In this document: positions 61,193 to 64,000 of the stretch, piece after piece
How positions within the stretch are numbered: position 1 is the first letter of the stretch
Layout of the letters: each line of letters begins with the position of its first letter
Assembly: GCF_900116445.1 (NCBI RefSeq)
Contig: NZ_FPBH01000003.1
Coordinates: forward strand, 186,001 to 250,000
Direction of reading: 5' to 3'
Length of the DNA stretch: 64,000 nucleotides
Source: Paraburkholderia aspalathi
GTDB lineage: Bacteria > Pseudomonadota > Gammaproteobacteria > Burkholderiales > Burkholderiaceae
The notes under the pieces: model-generated
What the model was told of the DNA's origin: nothing
The model's database searches: none
The model's input: the letters and a program-made list of their open reading frames with translations, nothing else
Program-made: the position numbers and the translations under genes

Positions 61193-61222
61193 GGCACGTC
61201 CACCTCGCCCGGTGGACGTGCC
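61193..61222 (+). repeat. 12-bp perfect hairpin between ICE genes
   Basis: GGCACGTCCACC and its complement GGTGGACGTGCC flank a TCGCCC loop. It lies 25 bases after the upstream stop and 26 bases before the DUF3085 start. It has only weak T-rich sequence after it, so it may regulate the downstream gene rather than terminate. Confidence 0.5.
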
Positions 61223-61247
61223 AATCAACTTCTTTCAGGAGTCCATC

Positions 61248-61613
61248 ATGCTGCGATTCAAGAACGCGGACCTGCGCCCCGTACTGTCTGAAGCGCTGGG
61301 AAACCAGTGCAAGATCCTTCTCGTGAAGGATCATGGCGTCTACTTCATGTCGGAGCACGACAAGCGCTTTGCCAACGGACAACCAAGACAACTCGCCTAT
61401 GCCGTCGGCTGTCATCCGGAGATCGACCCCTTCGATCAATGGTATGCGCTCGCTCATCACGAGCTCGGCGGCGATGACATGGCGGAATACTTCGATCCGG
61501 CGACAGACGAGGTCTTCCAGCGCATCTTCAACAGCAAGGACGATCTCACCGTCGCCGTCACACCCACTAGCGTGACCTTGTGTGCCGTCGCCCTACGGCG
61601 CGGCAAGCTGTGA
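61248..61613 (+). CDS. DUF3085-family ICE protein
   Basis: This 121-residue protein starts M-L-R-F-K-N-A-D-L-R-P-V-L-S-E-A. It then has L-L-V-K-D-H-G-V-Y-F-M-S-E-H, A-Y-A-V-G-C-H-P and G-G-D-D-M-A-E-Y-F, which match DUF3085. The function is unknown. ATG 61248 follows CAGGAG. It is preceded by the hairpin at 61193 and followed by a terminator. DUF3085 genes are typical of this ICE class. Confidence 0.8.
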   Translation: MLRFKNADLRPVLSEALGNQCKILLVKDHGVYFMSEHDKRFANGQPRQLAYAVGCHPEIDPFDQWYALAHHELGGDDMAEYFDPATDEVFQRIFNSKDDLTVAVTPTSVTLCAVALRRGKL

Positions 61614-61629
61614 CACCCCCCCTGCATCG

Positions 61630-61654
61630 GCCCCCGTCTCGGGGGCATTTTTTT
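61630..61654 (+). terminator. Rho-independent terminator after the DUF3085 gene
   Basis: Stem GCCCCC / GGGGGC with a 5-base loop, followed by ATTTTTTTA, 17 bases after the DUF3085 stop. It is strong. Confidence 0.92.
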
Positions 61655-61793
61655 ACGCCTGCAGATTGTCACGACCGACGATCTGGCGGGACAACGCGTA
61701 GCGGTACTCGATGCACAACGAAATCAGGCGTCCCATGAGTGCGCATTCCTGCTCGAATTCGCGGTGCGGCTGACCCAGGCTGGGATCATGTCC

Positions 61794-61859
61794 CGCTGAC
61801 GTGTCAGCGACATGCCCAGGTAGCCCGATCTTCAAGGCTACGGCGCGGTGTTCACCGCG
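61794..61859 (+). promoter_or_regulatory. Structured leader element, copy 4
   Basis: Hairpin 1 is CGCTGAC-gt-GTCAGCG (61794-61809). Hairpin 2 is GTAGCC-cgatcttcaa-GGCTAC (61820-61841). Hairpin 3 is CGCGGTG-tt-CACCGCG (61844-61859). It lies 172 bases before the DUF3577 gene start. It shares AT(G)CCCAGGTAGCCC, GATCTTCAAGGCTACGGCGCG and CGCGTTGATC with copies 1 and 3. Computed RNA motifs named after DUF3577 and DUF3085 genes are known to me in general, but whether this matches one was not checked. Confidence 0.65.
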
Positions 61860-62030
61860 TTGATCACTCCCGTTCGCACCGGCATCCATGCGCGAACAGC
61901 CACTGACTCGATCAGCGGCGATGCCAATCACGTTGTTCCCGGATCGCTCGATCCATCGACCCGCGCGGGGGTTTCACACCTCCCCGCCGGGGTCGGGTGT
62001 GTCTCCGCATTTTCCTCCAGGAGATTCATC

Positions 62031-62576
62031 ATGACCACCTCATCCAATCCGAAAGTCTATTTCGACCTGCACATCACCGGCATCGGGTATCTCAATCGAA
62101 TCCGCGAAGTGAAACCCAAGAAAGGCGATGCCTTCCTGGCCTGCGACATCGCGGCCCTCAACGGTCCCAGCGACGATGTCTCGTACGTGCGTTTTGACAC
62201 GCGTGTATCGGGTACGGAAGCGCAGCATCTCGTCCGTCGCTGCATGGATGCCGTCAAGGAAGAGAAGAAAGTGCTGATCGCGTTTCGCCTGGGCGATCTG
62301 TGGGCCGACACCTTCACCTACACCAAGGGGAAGCGCGTCGGCGAGCAGGGTGTGAGCTTCAAGGCACGCCTGCTGTTTATCAGCTGGATCAAGATCGACG
62401 GCAAGGAGTACTACAAGGCCGAACCGAAATCGTCCGACGCCGACGAACGCGAGACACCCGCTCCCGCAGCTGCCGACACGCCCACCGCGCAGGAAACACC
62501 GACGCCGGAATCATCCGGGTCAGTCGCCGATCCTGATGCGGACGTTCCCGCAATGGCCGCTGGCGATTCGTTCTGA
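62031..62576 (+). CDS. DUF3577-family (STY4534-like) ICE protein
   Basis: This 181-residue protein has a core Y-F-D-L-H-I-T-G-I-G-Y-L-N-R-I-R-E-V-K-P-K-K-G-D that matches the STY4534/DUF3577 ICE family. It continues V-S-Y-V-R-F-D-T-R-V-S-G-T and F-K-A-R-L-L-F-I-S-W-I-K-I-D-G. The C-terminal 40 residues are low-complexity (Ala/Pro/Thr/Glu). It is a suspected replication or mating-related protein, function unproven. It has its own long leader with the structured element. The ribosome site CCAGGAG precedes ATG 62031. Confidence 0.85.
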   Translation: MTTSSNPKVYFDLHITGIGYLNRIREVKPKKGDAFLACDIAALNGPSDDVSYVRFDTRVSGTEAQHLVRRCMDAVKEEKKVLIAFRLGDLWADTFTYTKGKRVGEQGVSFKARLLFISWIKIDGKEYYKAEPKSSDADERETPAPAAADTPTAQETPTPESSGSVADPDADVPAMAAGDSF

Positions 62577-62581
62577 TCCAC

Positions 62582-62606
62582 AAGGCCCCGCTCGCCGGGG
62601 CCTTTT
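62582..62606 (+). terminator. Rho-independent terminator after the DUF3577 gene
   Basis: Stem AAGGCCCC / GGGGCCTT with a GCTCGCC loop and a short T run, 6 bases after the stop. The gap to the next gene then carries CACGTGCT (62651-62658). The same octamer lies in the leaders of the genes at 56668 and 59519. Confidence 0.8.
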
Positions 62607-62685
62607 CCTCTCCCATGAACACACGTCGCCGGGCATGCCCGTGTCCGCGACACGTGCTCTCCTATTTCCTACAGGAGGCATTTCC

Positions 62686-63303
62686 ATGATCACGATTCCC
62701 GGCCAACTGGCCATCAAAACCATTCACGGCCGAAACGGCGATTTCAATGTCGGCCGCCTGGCGACCTCGATTGGCGAATTTGTCGTCAAGGACGCCGAAC
62801 TCGACCAGTATCAGGAAGGCAAGTACGACGGCGATTTTTCGATCGCCCGGATTGGCCCTTCGACGTACAACACCAACGGCCGCTGGGTTCTGGAAGTCCG
62901 CGCCCATCTGGACGGCATGACCTTGTCCAACATCGATGCCCTGACGGGCGATGAATCGCATCGTCTGAGTTCACAGGAAGTGGATCCGATCGACGAGGAA
63001 GCACAAGCCTCCGCCCCGGCCACATCCGGGACGAGGGCCAAGGCGAGGTCCCGCAACCCGCGTGATCCCCTTGTCGATACCACACCGTTCGGCACCGAGC
63101 CGCCTGTCGCCTCCGCCGGATCCTCGGTCGAAGCCGACGACGCCGTATTGTTCGGCGACCTCTGGCCGCTGGGCGAAACCGTCAAGCTCGACGCAACGAT
63201 CGAACGTCGCATCCTGCGTCTGCAACGTGATCGCCTCGGCGCTCTGGGCTACGAGTTCAGACCGCTGCCGCACCAGGACTGGCACCGACTCACCGCCGCC
63301 TGA
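62686..63303 (+). CDS. DUF3275-family ICE protein
   Basis: This 205-residue protein starts M-I-T-I-P-G-Q-L-A-I-K-T-I-H-G-R-N-G-D-F. It has V-G-R-L-A-T-S-I-G-E-F and G-K-Y-D-G-D-F-S-I-A-R-I-G, matching DUF3275. A low-complexity Ala/Pro/Thr linker (residues 100-155) precedes a C-terminal V-L-F-G-D-L-W-P-L-G-E-T-V-K-L-D-A-T-I segment. The function is unknown. The gene is well placed in the ICE order. The ribosome site CAGGAGG precedes the ATG. Confidence 0.82.
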   Translation: MITIPGQLAIKTIHGRNGDFNVGRLATSIGEFVVKDAELDQYQEGKYDGDFSIARIGPSTYNTNGRWVLEVRAHLDGMTLSNIDALTGDESHRLSSQEVDPIDEEAQASAPATSGTRAKARSRNPRDPLVDTTPFGTEPPVASAGSSVEADDAVLFGDLWPLGETVKLDATIERRILRLQRDRLGALGYEFRPLPHQDWHRLTAA

Positions 63304-63386
63304 AGGCACCCTGTCGTCACTGTCCACCACCCGCCGGGGTTCGCCCCTCCGGGGAGCGCTCCGGCATTTTCCCGAAGGAGATTCTC

Positions 63387-63785
63387 ATGGGTTGGCTTTT
63401 CTTGCGGCAATCCCGCCACGAACTGATTCAGCAACTGATCGAACCCACCGACAACGGGCCGCTTCGTTCCAACGTTATCGCCCATGCGCTGCGCGGCAAC
63501 GTGCTGTGGTCTGTCGTGCACGTCACCGACCAAGGGGATGGCGCCCTGCCGGGGCTCACGCATGACGACGGGTATTGCTACATCCGCTGCGACCTGCTGC
63601 AACGCTCCGGCGATCAGTGGGGTTACAAGCCGATGGATGAATCGATGCACCCGTACTACTACTCCTGTCCGCTCAGCTATCTGGCGATGGCACCCGAGCA
63701 ATCGGCCGAGTGGCGCGAAGGCGTGCGGGCGTATCACGCTCGCCGGCGCACGCCCATGGCCTCGACAACGACGCCCATGGCTTGA
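63387..63785 (+). CDS. DUF6927-like ICE protein
   Basis: This 132-residue protein starts M-G-W-L-F-L-R-Q-S-R-H-E-L-I-Q-Q-L-I and continues V-L-W-S-V-V-H-V and Y-C-Y-I-R-C-D-L-L-Q-R-S-G-D-Q-W-G-Y-K. M-D-E-S-M-H-P-Y-Y-Y-S-C-P follows, which matches a conserved ICE family. Function unknown. It starts 83 bases after DUF3275. Its leader has a GC-rich stem and the shared ending GCATTTTCC-n-AGGAG, like the DUF3577 gene leader. Confidence 0.75.
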   Translation: MGWLFLRQSRHELIQQLIEPTDNGPLRSNVIAHALRGNVLWSVVHVTDQGDGALPGLTHDDGYCYIRCDLLQRSGDQWGYKPMDESMHPYYYSCPLSYLAMAPEQSAEWREGVRAYHARRRTPMASTTTPMA

Positions 63786-63801
63786 ACCCGGGAGAACCTG
63801 C

Positions 63802-64000
63802 ATGGACCCGATCCTTGCCTCCCTCCCGATGTCGTTGCTCGCCTACGTCGAAGGACACCTGTCCAATGATGAGGTTTCCTCGGACGAAGAAATGCTCGAC
63901 TACTTCGTCGTCAACGGACTTACGGACGTACAGGCACGCCAAGCCTTGACCTACCGCGGCCGCTATCTGCGCAACCTCTACCGCACCGGATTTACACCGA
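63802..64000 (+). CDS. Partial ICE protein, runs off the window end
   Basis: At least 66 residues are visible. The frame begins M-D-P-I-L-A-S-L-P-M-S-L-L-A-Y-V-E-G-H-L-S-N-D-E-V-S-S-D-E-E-M-L-D-Y-F-V-V-N-G-L. GGGAGA precedes the ATG at 63802. It is helical and acidic. No family can be named. It follows the previous gene by 16 bases, in the same unit. Confidence 0.6.
   Translation, partial: MDPILASLPMSLLAYVEGHLSNDEVSSDEEMLDYFVVNGLTDVQARQALTYRGRYLRNLYRTGFTP

Overview
The window reads as high-GC chromosome of a Burkholderiaceae bacterium, most likely Paraburkholderia or Burkholderia. The basis is the codon use, the ornibactin/malleobactin-type siderophore transport genes, the yejABEF set, a classic Burkholderia porin and a Burkholderia-like orphan vgrG island. 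The species cannot be fixed from the sequence alone. | Positions 1-23.5 kb are ordinary core or semi-core chromosome. They hold the end of a siderophore locus (fused FhuB-type permease, peptide-siderophore ABC exporter, PvdQ-like Ntn acylase, degenerate phosphopantetheinyl-transferase-like protein), tRNA-Ala(GGC), gltX, a patatin-like lipoprotein, an NlpC/P60 peptidase, the peptide importer yejABEF on the minus strand, a small Pro-rich exported protein, and a sugar-use operon (MFS permease, GH31 glycosidase, porin). | At 23.67 kb a P4-type tyrosine integrase opens an accessory region that runs to the end of the window. The first part (25-39 kb) is a type VI secretion payload island: a DUF4189 protein, VgrG, a Tle4-like lipase effector, its Tli4-like immunity protein, a PAAR protein and a 30-residue lipoprotein. 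Minus-strand lipoproteins of unknown role follow, then an AraC-family regulator. | From 40.3 kb the gene order is that of a PFGI-1/SPI-7/ICEclc-type integrative and conjugative element (ICE): LysR regulator, AlpA-like regulator, ParA, a HicA-like small protein, ParB, DUF2857, STY4528, TIGR03761, DUF3158, SSB, TopB, a DNA cytosine methyltransferase, a GHKL ATPase, DUF3085, DUF3577, DUF3275 and further small genes. Only the partition/replication end of the ICE is in view. The relaxase, coupling protein and type IV secretion genes must lie to the right. An unknown two-gene cargo sits between ssb and topB. | The most unusual signal is non-coding. At least four ICE genes have long 5' leaders that carry paralogous copies of one three-hairpin structure, whose stems change base pairs in a compensatory way between copies. 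Other non-coding signals are two operator-like palindrome pairs (42.44 kb, 47.4-47.5 kb) and a long nested inverted repeat at 54.57 kb.
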